Shown: positions 1 through 7,702 of the stretch, piece by piece | Layout: each line of letters opens with the position of its first letter | Position numbering within the stretch: position 1 is the stretch's first letter | Assembly: GCF_002257455.1 (NCBI RefSeq) | Contig: NZ_NCKN01000005.1 | Coordinates: 1 to 38,204, forward strand | Source: Microbacterium sp. 13-71-7 | GTDB taxonomy: Bacteria; Actinomycetota; Actinomycetes; Actinomycetales; Microbacteriaceae | DNA length: 38,204 nucleotides | Direction: 5' to 3' | The notes under the pieces: model-generated | The model's input: only the letters and a program-made list of their open reading frames with translations | The model's database searches: none | What the model was told of the DNA's origin: nothing | Made by a program: the position numbers and the translations under genes

Positions 1-47
1 TCACATCCGGCGACGCGCGAAGTCACGCGCCCCGGGCGCTCACCACC

Positions 48-103
48 TTCGAGTCGTCCCCGTCAGCGCACGCCATGGGCTCCGCTGGCGGGGACGACTC
101 GAA
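48..103. repeat. Hairpin repeat family A, copy 1
   Basis: This is a 56-bp palindromic unit: a 21-bp left arm (48-68), a 14-nt loop (69-82) and a 21-bp right arm (83-103). The arms are complementary except for one G.T pair. A near-identical copy lies at 1072-1127 and a diverged copy at 4015-4070. It sits upstream of the DUF2510 gene and ends about 70 bp before its start. There is no U-tract on either strand, so it is either a REP-like element or a U-less bidirectional terminator. Positions 1-47 hold nothing I can assign. Confidence 0.85.
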
Positions 104-173
104 AGTAGAGGAGGGGACGGGGGACAGGGGGGATCCGGGGGCGGATAGAGTCGACGCGACGGAGGGGGCCGCG

Positions 174-1064
174 ATGGACGTGCAGCCGGGGTGGTACGAC
201 GCGGGGGTTCCCGGGCGCGAGCGCTGGTGGGATGGATCCGCATGGACGGAGTACGAACGCGACGCGCCGCAGCTCGCACCGCCGACGGCTCCCGCATCCG
301 TCGCGCCGCCCGCATGGGGCGGGTCGGCTGCGCGCGTGATGCCCGCCGCGACCCTGCCGGCGCCCGGATGGTACGAGCTGACCGGCGGATTGCTGCGCTG
401 GTGGGAGGGGCGGTACTGGACGGGATTCCGGATCAAGGACGGCCGTTTCGGCACGGATGGAGTCGCCGTCGAACAGCCGGTGATGGCGTGGGTGCTCGGT
501 GGGTTGTTCCTGGCCCTCGGGGCTCTGCAGCTGCTGCTCTCGCTGCCGACCGGGTCCTACGTCGGGACCGGACTCCCGCTCATGGCTCTCGGAGTGCTCT
601 GGTTCGTCATCGCCGCACGCACCGCCGCCGTTCGTGCCGTTCCGGCACCGCTCTCCTCGCCGGTCCATCCCGACCTCGTGCGACCGCTGCCCGGCGAGCA
701 GGAGGGTCCTGGCGCGGGCTGGTATCCGGTCACCCGCGCTGCGACGCGCTGGTGGACGGGTGCGCGCTGGTCGCACTACGTGTGGACGCGTTCCGGCATC
801 AGGCCCGTCTTCCACGCGCACCGGGCGATCGTCATTCTGCGTGTCGTCGTGTGGGTCATGTTCGGGCTGGCGCTGCTCGGCATCGCGGGTGGCATCGTGC
901 TGATGGCGATGGCGCCCGGCGACCCCACACTGACCTTCGTCGGCGCGGTTGCGCTCATCATCGGGCTCGTGTTCGCCCTGGCCTGGGTCCTGATGCTGAT
1001 CTCCGCACAGACGCAGACACGCCTCCTGCGCCTCCCCGCGGATCCCCCCACCCCGCAGGCCTGA
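174..1064 (+). CDS. DUF2510 domain membrane protein (three Trp-rich repeats)
   Basis: This is a 296-residue protein built from short Trp-rich DUF2510-type motifs and membrane helices. The motifs (PGWY...RWWDG..WT) are at about residues 5-27, 64-86 and 180-205, with the consensus weakening in the third. A hydrophobic hairpin follows the second motif (about 103-148) and another follows the third (about 218-278), giving roughly four transmembrane helices. I chose the ATG at 174 because GGAGGGGG lies 5-10 nt upstream. The frame stays open back to an ATG at 75, but that start lies inside the hairpin repeat and would add a translated repeat. DUF2510 is common in actinobacterial membrane proteins and has no established biochemical role. 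The gene is convergent with the acylase gene, with a hairpin repeat between them. No specific function can be given. Confidence 0.85.
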   Translation: MDVQPGWYDAGVPGRERWWDGSAWTEYERDAPQLAPPTAPASVAPPAWGGSAARVMPAATLPAPGWYELTGGLLRWWEGRYWTGFRIKDGRFGTDGVAVEQPVMAWVLGGLFLALGALQLLLSLPTGSYVGTGLPLMALGVLWFVIAARTAAVRAVPAPLSSPVHPDLVRPLPGEQEGPGAGWYPVTRAATRWWTGARWSHYVWTRSGIRPVFHAHRAIVILRVVVWVMFGLALLGIAGGIVLMAMAPGDPTLTFVGAVALIIGLVFALAWVLMLISAQTQTRLLRLPADPPTPQA

Positions 1065-1071
1065 CCTTTTC

Positions 1072-1127
1072 TTCGAGTCGTCCCCGTCAGCGCACGCCAT
1101 GGGCTCCGCTGGCGGGGACGACTCGAA
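1072..1127. repeat. Hairpin repeat family A, copy 2
   Basis: This copy has the same stem, loop and right flank (CTCGAAAGTAGAGGAG) as copy 1. It lies between two convergent genes, 7 bp after the DUF2510 stop codon and 21 bp before the acylase stop. That position suits a bidirectional transcription terminator, although neither strand has a U-tract after the stem. Confidence 0.85.
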
Positions 1128-1148
1128 AGTAGAGGAGAGCAAGGGGGG

Positions 1149-3836
1149 TCAGGCTGTGGGGGGCCTCAGCACCAGGGTGTCGACGGTGGCGGCGGCGACG
1201 GCCTTGCGGGAGAACGGCCAGGGGGACTGCAGGCCCTTCGACCAGTTCTCGGTCTGGTCCGTGTAGTGCGGGCTGAAGGCGTGGCCGCTCGCGCCCGTGA
1301 GGTGGATCCAGCTGGATGCGTCGAAGTCGGAGAGGTCGACCACCATCCGCATCGACGGCACCGTGGTCGTCGCGTAGGAGCCGCCGAGCGTCCAGCCCGT
1401 GGCGTCAACGAGCGAGGACCCACCGCCGACCGGATACGGCCCGCGGTTGAACAGCCACTCGATCGGCGCGATGCCGCTCTTGCCGAGCGTCTGGTGCGTG
1501 AGCGTGATGGCGTGCAGATCGCCCCAGCTCCACCGATTGGGATCCGACCCCTGCGCCTTCACGAGCTCGTCATACGCCTGCTTCGCCGACAGCGCCAGCA
1601 TCTCGTCCCGGCCCGTGACGCCGATCGTCGCGTTGGTCCACAGCGGGTCGTCCGGGTTCTCCAGCATGGGGCCCACGACCGTGAAGAGACGCCCCTGCCC
1701 GTCCATCGGCAGCGGATGCTCGCGGTTCGCGAACAGGTTCAGCGCCAGGTGCTGCCAGAGCACGTTCGCGTAGGCCGCGGCGGGCGAATCGGCGGCGGCC
1801 TGCGCGTCCCAGGTCTTGAGCAGCTCGACGGCCCCGCGCGCGCCGGCGTCCTTCGAGGGCGGGAGCTCCTGCATCTCCGCGGCGAGCTGTTTGCCAATCC
1901 AGCTCTGCTGGTCGAACTGGATGTTGCGCATGTCCTGCGCGGTCAGGGCGTGCTGCTTCACCGTACGTTCGATGAGCTCGGCGATCCGGGCGGCGCGGTA
2001 GCCGTAGTCCCAGTCCCTGGAGAGGAAGTACGGATAGCCGTCCGGGACGATCGCGTTGTTCGCGGTCACGATGTAGCCCTCGTCCGGGTTGTAGGAGACG
2101 GGGAGCTTCTCGAAGGGGATGTATCCGGTCCAGTCGGAGGCGCTCGTCCATCCCGGCTGCGGGAAGTAGCCGTTCCCCGCGCCCCGGATCGGCAGGCGGC
2201 CCGGCGTCTGGTAGCCGATGTTCCCCTTCTGGTCGGCGTAGACGAGGTTCTGCGCAGGGACGTCGAACAGCGATGCCGCGTGCCGGAAGCCGGCGAAGTC
2301 CTTCGCGGTGTTCATCGCGAAGATGGCCGTCGAGGTGGTGCCCGGATCCAGTGCCGTCCAGCGCAGGCTCACGGCGTACTGACCGGGGAGCGCGTCTGCG
2401 GCGGCGCCGGGGGCGACGCCCGTCTCCCCTCCCGGTGAGCCCGCCTGGGCGAGCCCCACGATCGGGGTCTTCGCGAGAGTCGTGAAGTCGTCGGTCAGGC
2501 CGGACACGATCGGGCCGTGCACGGTCGAGCGGATCGTGAGGGTGATGTCGTCCCCGCCGGCGACCTTGACGGTCTCGGTGCGCGTCTGCAGCGGGACGCG
2601 CACGCCGTCGCGCCAGTACGAATCGCCGTCGACCTTCTCGATGTAGAGGTCGGCCACATCGGTGGTCAGGTTCGTGAACCCCCAGGCGATGTCCGCGTTG
2701 TGCCCGATCACGATGCTCGGCAGCCCCGAGAACGAGAATCCGCCCACGTCGAACGGGCAGGCGGCGCTCACCGTGCGGCAGCGCAGCTGCATCTGGTACC
2801 AGACCGAGGGGAGGGCCGCGCCCAGGTGCGGGTCGTTCGCGAGCAGTGGCTTGCCGCTCACGGTGAGGGAGCCGGAGACCACCCAGGAGTTGGATCCGAT
2901 CCCCTCGCCCGGGTTCCCGAGCAGCGTCTGCACGGCCTCGAGCGTGCTGCCGGCGGTCGTCCAGCGCACCGCGCCCGGCGCGCTCGCCGTGGGCGCAGCG
3001 GTCGGCGCCGGCGTGGAGCCGGGGGCGTTCCCCGCCGCCGTGTTGGAGCCCGTCCCGCCCGACGCACTCGCCGCGTCGGCTCCGACCCGCTCCATGGGGG
3101 TGATGGTCGGCACGATCATGGGGTGCCGATCGAAGGGGTACGCCGGGTAGATCTCGTTCATGGTGGCGGCATCGACGGTGGGCGCGAGCAGCGCGCGCGT
3201 CGTCTCGCTCTCGACGTTGCCGCGCAGATCCCAGGCCATCGCCTTGAGCCACGCGACCGAGTCGGCCGGCGTCCACGGTGCGATCGTGTAGCCGGGGTTG
3301 TTCATGCCGACCACGGCATACTCGAACGACGCCTCCGCGCCCTTGTGATCGGCGAGGTAGGCGTTCACGCCTTCGGCGTACGCCTCGTAGTAGCCGCGGG
3401 TGGTGGGATCCATCGCCGCGACCTCCTTCTCGGCGATGCCGTGCCAGTCCAGCGTGCGCAGGAACTCGTCGGTGGCGACCTGGGAGGATCCGAACAGCTC
3501 GGCGACCCTGCCGCTCGTCACGTGCCGCCGGAAGTCCATCTCCCAGAACCGGTCCTGCGCATGCACGAAACCCTGCGCGAAGAAGAGGTCGTGGCTGTTG
3601 TCGGCGGTGACCGTGGGGATCCCGCGGTCGTCGCGCTGCACGGTCACCTGCGCCTTCAGCCCCTTGAGGGCGAGGTCTCCCGAGGTCTGCGGGAACGAGC
3701 GCTGCACGGTCCACACCAGGAACAGCGCAGCCGCCGTGGCGAGGATCACGATTGCGGCGATCACGCCGAAGGCGACGCGGCCGATGATCCGCCCGGTGCG
3801 GCGGCGGGGCTTCGCGGCGGGTGCGGCTGACGACAT
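1149..3836 (-). CDS. Penicillin acylase family protein (Ntn hydrolase), membrane-anchored
   Basis: This is an 895-residue member of the penicillin amidase family (S45), which hydrolyses amide bonds in N-acylated compounds such as beta-lactams or acyl-homoserine lactones; its substrate here is unknown. A basic N-terminus (KPRRR) and one transmembrane helix at about 18-43 suggest an extracytoplasmic enzyme with an uncleaved anchor. The alpha-chain region follows, then a Pro/Ala/Thr/Ser-rich linker (about 255-287). The beta-chain begins at GSNSW, where Ser315 matches the autoproteolytic N-terminal nucleophile of the family (SNxW). ANDPHL and GHNADIAWGFTN are further family motifs. I chose the ATG at 3836 because GAAGGAG lies 5 nt upstream; a GTG seven codons earlier is possible. 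A -10-like TAGGAT lies at 3914-3909 on the minus strand. The gene is monocistronic. The length is usual for actinobacterial members. Confidence 0.93.
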   Translation of the reverse strand: MSSAAPAAKPRRRTGRIIGRVAFGVIAAIVILATAAALFLVWTVQRSFPQTSGDLALKGLKAQVTVQRDDRGIPTVTADNSHDLFFAQGFVHAQDRFWEMDFRRHVTSGRVAELFGSSQVATDEFLRTLDWHGIAEKEVAAMDPTTRGYYEAYAEGVNAYLADHKGAEASFEYAVVGMNNPGYTIAPWTPADSVAWLKAMAWDLRGNVESETTRALLAPTVDAATMNEIYPAYPFDRHPMIVPTITPMERVGADAASASGGTGSNTAAGNAPGSTPAPTAAPTASAPGAVRWTTAGSTLEAVQTLLGNPGEGIGSNSWVVSGSLTVSGKPLLANDPHLGAALPSVWYQMQLRCRTVSAACPFDVGGFSFSGLPSIVIGHNADIAWGFTNLTTDVADLYIEKVDGDSYWRDGVRVPLQTRTETVKVAGGDDITLTIRSTVHGPIVSGLTDDFTTLAKTPIVGLAQAGSPGGETGVAPGAAADALPGQYAVSLRWTALDPGTTSTAIFAMNTAKDFAGFRHAASLFDVPAQNLVYADQKGNIGYQTPGRLPIRGAGNGYFPQPGWTSASDWTGYIPFEKLPVSYNPDEGYIVTANNAIVPDGYPYFLSRDWDYGYRAARIAELIERTVKQHALTAQDMRNIQFDQQSWIGKQLAAEMQELPPSKDAGARGAVELLKTWDAQAAADSPAAAYANVLWQHLALNLFANREHPLPMDGQGRLFTVVGPMLENPDDPLWTNATIGVTGRDEMLALSAKQAYDELVKAQGSDPNRWSWGDLHAITLTHQTLGKSGIAPIEWLFNRGPYPVGGGSSLVDATGWTLGGSYATTTVPSMRMVVDLSDFDASSWIHLTGASGHAFSPHYTDQTENWSKGLQSPWPFSRKAVAAATVDTLVLRPPTA

Positions 3837-4014
3837 CGCTGCTCCTTCGAGTGACACGGAGTCTCACGGTCGGAAGGATCGGGTCGCAGCACCGCGAGAC
3901 GTCCTCGCATCCTAGCGCGCGGGAGGGCGCCCGCCCGCCGCCACCGCAGCCGCCGCAGCCGCCGCCGTCCACCGGAGCGGGCACCGCCCTCGCCCCCCTG
4001 CGGGTCCCCTACTT

Positions 4015-4070
4015 TCCGAGTCGTCCCCGTCAGCGCACACCATAGGCTCCGCTGGCGGGGACGACTCGGA
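4015..4070. repeat. Hairpin repeat family A, copy 3 (diverged, compensatory pair)
   Basis: This copy differs from copies 1 and 2 at stem positions 4016 and 4069, where a T-A pair is replaced by a C-G pair, and at two loop bases. The conserved flank CTACTTT lies on the left here but on the right in the other copies, so the stem-loop is inverted relative to its flank. It begins 17 bp downstream of the YhgE-like stop codon. The rest of the 3837-4087 gap holds the acylase promoter region and a GC-rich, CCG-repetitive stretch. Confidence 0.85.
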
Positions 4071-4087
4071 TAGAGGCGTGCCGCGGC

Positions 4088-5983
4088 TCAGCCGATCAGG
4101 CTGGGCTGCAGGTCGCGCAGGGTGCGCTTGTGCGTCATCCTCGTCACGCCGATCATCGCGATCAGCAGCGAGCCGACCATCCAGATCCCCAGCACGGCGA
4201 GGTCGGTCATCGCCCGGCCGACCTGGCCGCCGTACATGAGCTGTCTCATCGCGTCGACCACATAGCCCATCGGCAGCACGTGGTGCAGGGCGGCGAGGGG
4301 CGCGGGCAGCGTCTGCCACGGGAAGGTGCCGCCCGCCGTCACGAGCTGCAGCACCATGAGCACGAGACCCATGAACTGGCCCACGGATCCCAGCCACACG
4401 TTCAGCGCGAGGATGATCGCGGCGTACGTCGCCGAGGCGAGCACCATGATCCCGAGCGCGCCCCATCCGTTCTGGAAGGTGAACCCGAGCGCCCAGGCGA
4501 GCACGCCGAGCAGGCCGAGCATCTGCAGGGCGCCGAACGCCGCGGGCGTGAGCCATCCGGCGAGGGTGATCCGGATCGGCGAGTGCAGCGCCGTCACCGC
4601 GCGGCGCGAGATCGGCTTGATGATCAGGAACAGTGCGTAGATGCCGATCCAGCCGGCCAGTGCGGCGAAGAACGGCGCGAGGCCCTGGCCGTAGTCCTTG
4701 GCGGCGGCGACCTTGTCGCTGGACACGTCGACCGGGTTCGCGATCGTCTTCGCCTGCTGCTCGCGCAGCTCGGGGGTGGACGACGGGATCGCGTCGACGC
4801 CGGCCTTCAGGCCGTCGCGCAGCGTGCCGATGCCGGTGCTGAGCGTCCCGAGGCCGTCGTGCAGGCTCTTCGCGCCGTCGCGGGCGGCGGCCGCGCCCGT
4901 GCTCAGAGTCGCGGCGCCCGTGGCGGCGGTCTGCGCGCCGTCCGCGAGCTGCTGGGACTTGTCGGCGAGGGTGGCGCTGCCGGATGCGACCTGGGCGCTG
5001 CCGTCGGCGAGCTGGTCGATCTTGCCGACCGCGCCCTGCACGGTGTCGTTGCCGCTGCGGAGCTTGTCGCCGAGCGGATCCAGCTTCGCCAGGATCGCGT
5101 CGATGTCGGCCTGCGACATGCCACGGTCCGCGAGCGCGGCGGCGATGTCGCTGCGCGCCTGGGGCAGCGCGTTCGTCGCCTGCTGCACGAGGGATCCGGC
5201 CTGGTCCGCGTACTGCGCGATCTGCTGGTTGCCGGCGCTCACCTGCTGCGCGCCGTCCGCGAGGGTCGCCGCACCGGCGGCGAGCTGCTGGGAGCCGTCC
5301 GCGATCTGCGCCGTGCCGCCGGCGAGCTGCGAGGCGCCGTCGGCCAGCTGGGACGTGCCGTCGGCGAGCTGGCCGCTGCCCGAGACCGCGGTGTTCGCGC
5401 CGTCGTACAGCTGGGACGCGCCGTCCGCCGCCTCCTCGAGCTTGCCGCGCACATCGCTCAGGCCCGTGAGCAGCTTGTCGGCCGCCTCCTGGCCGACCAT
5501 CTCGGCGACCGATCGGCGGATCTTCTCGACCGCGCCGGATCCGATCGACGACGCGAGGTAGTTGTTGGCGTCGTTCGTCTCGAGCTCGATCCGCGCCTGG
5601 TGGGGGCTCGTGCCGGAGGCGGACAGCAGCGCCTCGGAGAACGTCTTCGGGATCGTCACGGTGAAGTCGACGTCGCCGTTCTTGAGGGCGGAACGCGCGG
5701 CGCCCGCGCTCATCCGGTTCCAGTCGAACGCCTTGCCCTCGACGAGGTTGTCGGCGACCTTCTCGCCGTAGTTCGTGGTGGTGCCGTTCGAGGTCGCACC
5801 GGTGTCCTCCACGACGAGTCCGACCGGGACCTCGCTGAACTTCCCGTAGGGATCCTGGTTGGCCCAGAGGTAGAGCCCGCCGTACAGGATCGGCACGGCC
5901 ATCAGGGCGATCAGGGCGATCACGGCCATGGGGCTCGCGGTCAGCCGGCGCAGCTCGGCGCCGATCATCGCGGGGATCTTCAT
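4088..5983 (-). CDS. YhgE/Pip-type membrane protein (ABC-2 permease-like)
   Basis: This is a 631-residue protein with the YhgE/Pip (phage infection protein-like) layout. One N-terminal transmembrane helix lies at about 17-41. A large extracytoplasmic region follows, containing VEDTG near the start and PKTFSEALL. A long Ala/Gly/Asp/Gln repeat array (units such as LADGAQQL, about 200-400) is probably helical or coiled. Five or six C-terminal helices (about 430-625) resemble ABC-2 permeases. The start overlaps the upstream ATPase-like gene by ATGA. Family members form homologues of the type VII-associated Pip/EsaA proteins and export-type permeases; the substrate is unknown. The gene order TetR > ABC-like > YhgE suggests an exporter repressed by its own TetR regulator. 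The unusual point is its degenerate ATPase partner. Confidence 0.88.
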   Translation of the reverse strand: MKIPAMIGAELRRLTASPMAVIALIALMAVPILYGGLYLWANQDPYGKFSEVPVGLVVEDTGATSNGTTTNYGEKVADNLVEGKAFDWNRMSAGAARSALKNGDVDFTVTIPKTFSEALLSASGTSPHQARIELETNDANNYLASSIGSGAVEKIRRSVAEMVGQEAADKLLTGLSDVRGKLEEAADGASQLYDGANTAVSGSGQLADGTSQLADGASQLAGGTAQIADGSQQLAAGAATLADGAQQVSAGNQQIAQYADQAGSLVQQATNALPQARSDIAAALADRGMSQADIDAILAKLDPLGDKLRSGNDTVQGAVGKIDQLADGSAQVASGSATLADKSQQLADGAQTAATGAATLSTGAAAARDGAKSLHDGLGTLSTGIGTLRDGLKAGVDAIPSSTPELREQQAKTIANPVDVSSDKVAAAKDYGQGLAPFFAALAGWIGIYALFLIIKPISRRAVTALHSPIRITLAGWLTPAAFGALQMLGLLGVLAWALGFTFQNGWGALGIMVLASATYAAIILALNVWLGSVGQFMGLVLMVLQLVTAGGTFPWQTLPAPLAALHHVLPMGYVVDAMRQLMYGGQVGRAMTDLAVLGIWMVGSLLIAMIGVTRMTHKRTLRDLQPSLIG

Positions 5984-6930
5984 CGCGCGGCTCCGTTCTC
6001 GGTCTCGGTGGTGGGGGTGGGGGTGCCGGTGCCGGTGTCGGTGTCGGCGGTGGTGTCGTCGATCCCGGTGCTCGCCGCAGGGACGTCGTCCGGCACGGGG
6101 TCGTTGAGCGAAGACGCCGCAGGCGACTGAGACGAAACTCGGTGCTCATCCGGTTGCGGCGTTTCGTCTCGCTCCGCTCGCTCAACGACCGCCGCTCGCT
6201 CAACGACCGCCGCTCGCTCGACGACCTCGGAGGGGACCGGTTCCGGATCCGCATCCCGCACGGTGGTGGATCCGGTCACGTCGGCGAGCGGGCGCACGGG
6301 CACGGTGGCGTTGGACGGGTAGTCGGTCTGGAGCGCCTCGGGGAGCCGCTCGATGACGGCGGCCGCGGATCCGCCGACGATCACGAGCACGGCGAAGCCG
6401 CGCTCGGCGAACTCCGTGGCGATGCGCCACCAGCCCTCCGGGCGCCCGCCGTGACGGTCGGGCGAGACCAGCACGAAGCCCTCGACGTCGTCGCGCAGCA
6501 CCGCGAGCTCCGCCATCACGCGCACGCGCACGGACGGCTTGATCGTGCCGATCGGCTGCGCGGCGAGCTCGGCGTAGCCGATCTGCTCCAGCCAGCGCCG
6601 GGCGTGCAGCGGGGTCGCGGGGAGGCCGGCGAACATGAGCTCCTCGCCCACGACCGCGGCGAGCGTCACGCCGGGGTGCGGGTCGCTGACCTCCGGCGCG
6701 TCGACGAGCGCCATGCGGCGGCGCAGGTCTCGGTCGTTGCGCGTGCCGTCGATCGTGACCTCGCCCGTGTCGGGGCGCATGCGGCCGGTGGCGATGAGCC
6801 CCAGCACGGTGGGGCGCAGCTCGGTCTCGGCGAGCACGAACCTGGCGTGGCCCGTCTCGATCTCCAGCGACGTGCGGGGCAGCGCGTGGCCCTTCTTGCC
6901 CTTGCTGATGTCGTGCACGGCGATCCTCAT
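5980..6930 (-). CDS. Degenerate ABC-type ATPase-like protein
   Basis: This is a 316-residue protein. Residues about 1-215 follow the order of an ABC nucleotide-binding domain, but all catalytic motifs are worn away. Where Walker A (GPNGSGKTT) is expected there is AETELRPTVLG, without the GK[ST]. The strand after it, RPDTGEVTIDG, is typical of ABC ATPases. The signature LSGGQ site reads IGTIKPSVRV and the Walker B LLLDEP site reads FVLVSPD. It therefore probably cannot bind and hydrolyse ATP in the usual way. The C-terminal 100 residues are low-complexity: tandem VVERAA units encoded by a palindromic repeat (6100-6230), then an Asp/Thr/Pro-rich tail. The start ATG at 6930 has GAGGAGGG upstream and overlaps the TetR stop; the end overlaps the YhgE gene. 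It may be a structural or regulatory subunit of the permease. Confidence 0.75.
   Translation of the reverse strand: MRIAVHDISKGKKGHALPRTSLEIETGHARFVLAETELRPTVLGLIATGRMRPDTGEVTIDGTRNDRDLRRRMALVDAPEVSDPHPGVTLAAVVGEELMFAGLPATPLHARRWLEQIGYAELAAQPIGTIKPSVRVRVMAELAVLRDDVEGFVLVSPDRHGGRPEGWWRIATEFAERGFAVLVIVGGSAAAVIERLPEALQTDYPSNATVPVRPLADVTGSTTVRDADPEPVPSEVVERAAVVERAAVVERAERDETPQPDEHRVSSQSPAASSLNDPVPDDVPAASTGIDDTTADTDTGTGTPTPTTETENGAAR
6100..6229. repeat. Nested palindromic repeat (GTCGTTGAGCG/GAGACGAAAC) plus 18-bp tandem repeat, inside a CDS
   Basis: The outer arms GTCGTTGAGCG (6100-6110) and CGCTCAACGAC (6179-6189) are exact reverse complements. So are the inner arms GAGACGAAAC (6129-6138) and GTTTCGTCTC (6161-6170). 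The right outer arm is part of an 18-bp unit, GCTCGCTCAACGACCGCC, repeated at 6176-6193 and 6194-6211, with a partial third unit from 6212. The whole element lies in the C-terminal coding part of the degenerate ABC protein and encodes its VVERAA repeats. Confidence 0.85.
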
Positions 6931-7595
6931 GCGCGGCCCTCCTCGGCGGGAATCGTGGCAAGCGTATCCGGCGCACCGGTCGCGGAGAGTTCGGGGTGCG
7001 CGGCGAGCAGCGCGTCGATCTCGCGCCAGCCGAGCCCGGCGACGCTGAGCACGGCGCGCACCGCGATGTCCCCCGCGATGGGGGAGGAGGCGTCGGTGCG
7101 GGTGACGACGGTGCGGGCGCTCTCCTCGATGAGGCGGGCGAGCGTCGGCGCGGCCATGTCCTGGCGCAGCTCGCCGTCGTCCTGGCCGCGGCGGACGAGC
7201 GCCGCGAGCACGCGCCGCAGGGGTGCGAGGGCGGCGGCGGTCTCCTCGACGTGCGCCTCGTCGAGCGCGATCGCCGCGGCCACCTGCACGTGCGCCGCCT
7301 CGCGCCACAGGTCGGCGGTGAGGCGCGCCAGCGCGATGCGGCTGTCGGCGTCGTCGACCCGCTGCGCGACGGCGTTGAAGCGGGCGGCGCCGGCGGAGAT
7401 GAGCGCGTGCACGAGCGCGGTGCGGTCGTCGAAGTGGCCGTACAGGGCGCGGCGGCTGAGGCCGGCCGCGCGGGCGATCTGGTCGACGGAGGCGTGCGGA
7501 TCCACGGCCAGGGTCTGCGAGGCGGCGACGAGGATGCCGGCCCGGTTCTCGGCGGCGTCCCTGCGCTGGCGGCGGGGTGCGGTGGTGTCTGTCAC
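6927..7595 (-). CDS. TetR/AcrR family transcriptional regulator
   Basis: This is a 222-residue regulator with an N-terminal TetR helix-turn-helix at about 13-60 (RAGILVAASQTLA...VDQIARAAGLSRRALYGHF). It is followed by a helical ligand-binding domain with no recognisable specificity. It is the first gene of a three-gene operon, and its stop codon overlaps the start of the ABC-like gene. The GTG start at 7595 has no Shine-Dalgarno sequence. A -10-like TACACT ends 6 nt upstream, so the mRNA may be leaderless. A 10-6-10 palindrome at 7612-7637 covers the -35 region and is the expected autoregulatory site. By context it represses the YhgE/Pip transporter genes; the inducer is unknown. Confidence 0.9.
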   Translation of the reverse strand: MTDTTAPRRQRRDAAENRAGILVAASQTLAVDPHASVDQIARAAGLSRRALYGHFDDRTALVHALISAGAARFNAVAQRVDDADSRIALARLTADLWREAAHVQVAAAIALDEAHVEETAAALAPLRRVLAALVRRGQDDGELRQDMAAPTLARLIEESARTVVTRTDASSPIAGDIAVRAVLSVAGLGWREIDALLAAHPELSATGAPDTLATIPAEEGRA

Positions 7596-7611
7596 CGGAC
7601 CAGTGTACGCC

Positions 7612-7637
7612 TAACGTGCACATGAGTGTGCAAGTTA
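7612..7637. promoter_or_regulatory. Probable TetR operator
   Basis: TAACGTGCAC (7612-7621) and GTGCAAGTTA (7628-7637) form a 10-bp inverted repeat with one mismatch and a 6-bp spacer. It lies 17 bp before the TetR start and overlaps a -35-like TTGCAC (minus strand, 7633-7628). TACACT (7607-7602) would be the -10 box. The position and symmetry fit TetR autorepression. Confidence 0.75.
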
Positions 7638-7652
7638 GCTGAGTGCGGCGGA

Positions 7653-7690
7653 TCCGGCGTGGAGAGCGACGAGACGCCCTCCACGCCGGA
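7653..7690 (-). terminator. Stem-loop after the SnoaL-like gene
   Basis: The perfect 12-bp arms TCCGGCGTGGAG (7653-7664) and CTCCACGCCGGA (7679-7690) enclose a 14-nt loop, 12 bp downstream of the stop codon at 7703. There is no U-tract. It is probably a terminator that separates this unit from the TetR promoter. Confidence 0.6.
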
Positions 7691-7702
7691 GGCGGCTGAG
7701 GC

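Noticed and set aside
75..173. N-terminal extension of the DUF2510 protein to the ATG at 75
   Set aside because: It would translate the hairpin repeat, and the ATG at 174 has a strong ribosome site and begins right at the first domain motif.
2517..3830. 437-codon plus-strand frame antisense to the acylase
   Set aside because: Low-complexity Arg/Gly/Val composition, no recognisable domain and no ribosome site. The acylase frame has family motifs along its whole length.
3912..6254. 780-codon open frame on the minus strand overlapping the YhgE and ABC-like genes
   Set aside because: It is Arg/Pro-rich shadow coding, typical of high-GC DNA, and lies over two well-supported genes on the same strand.
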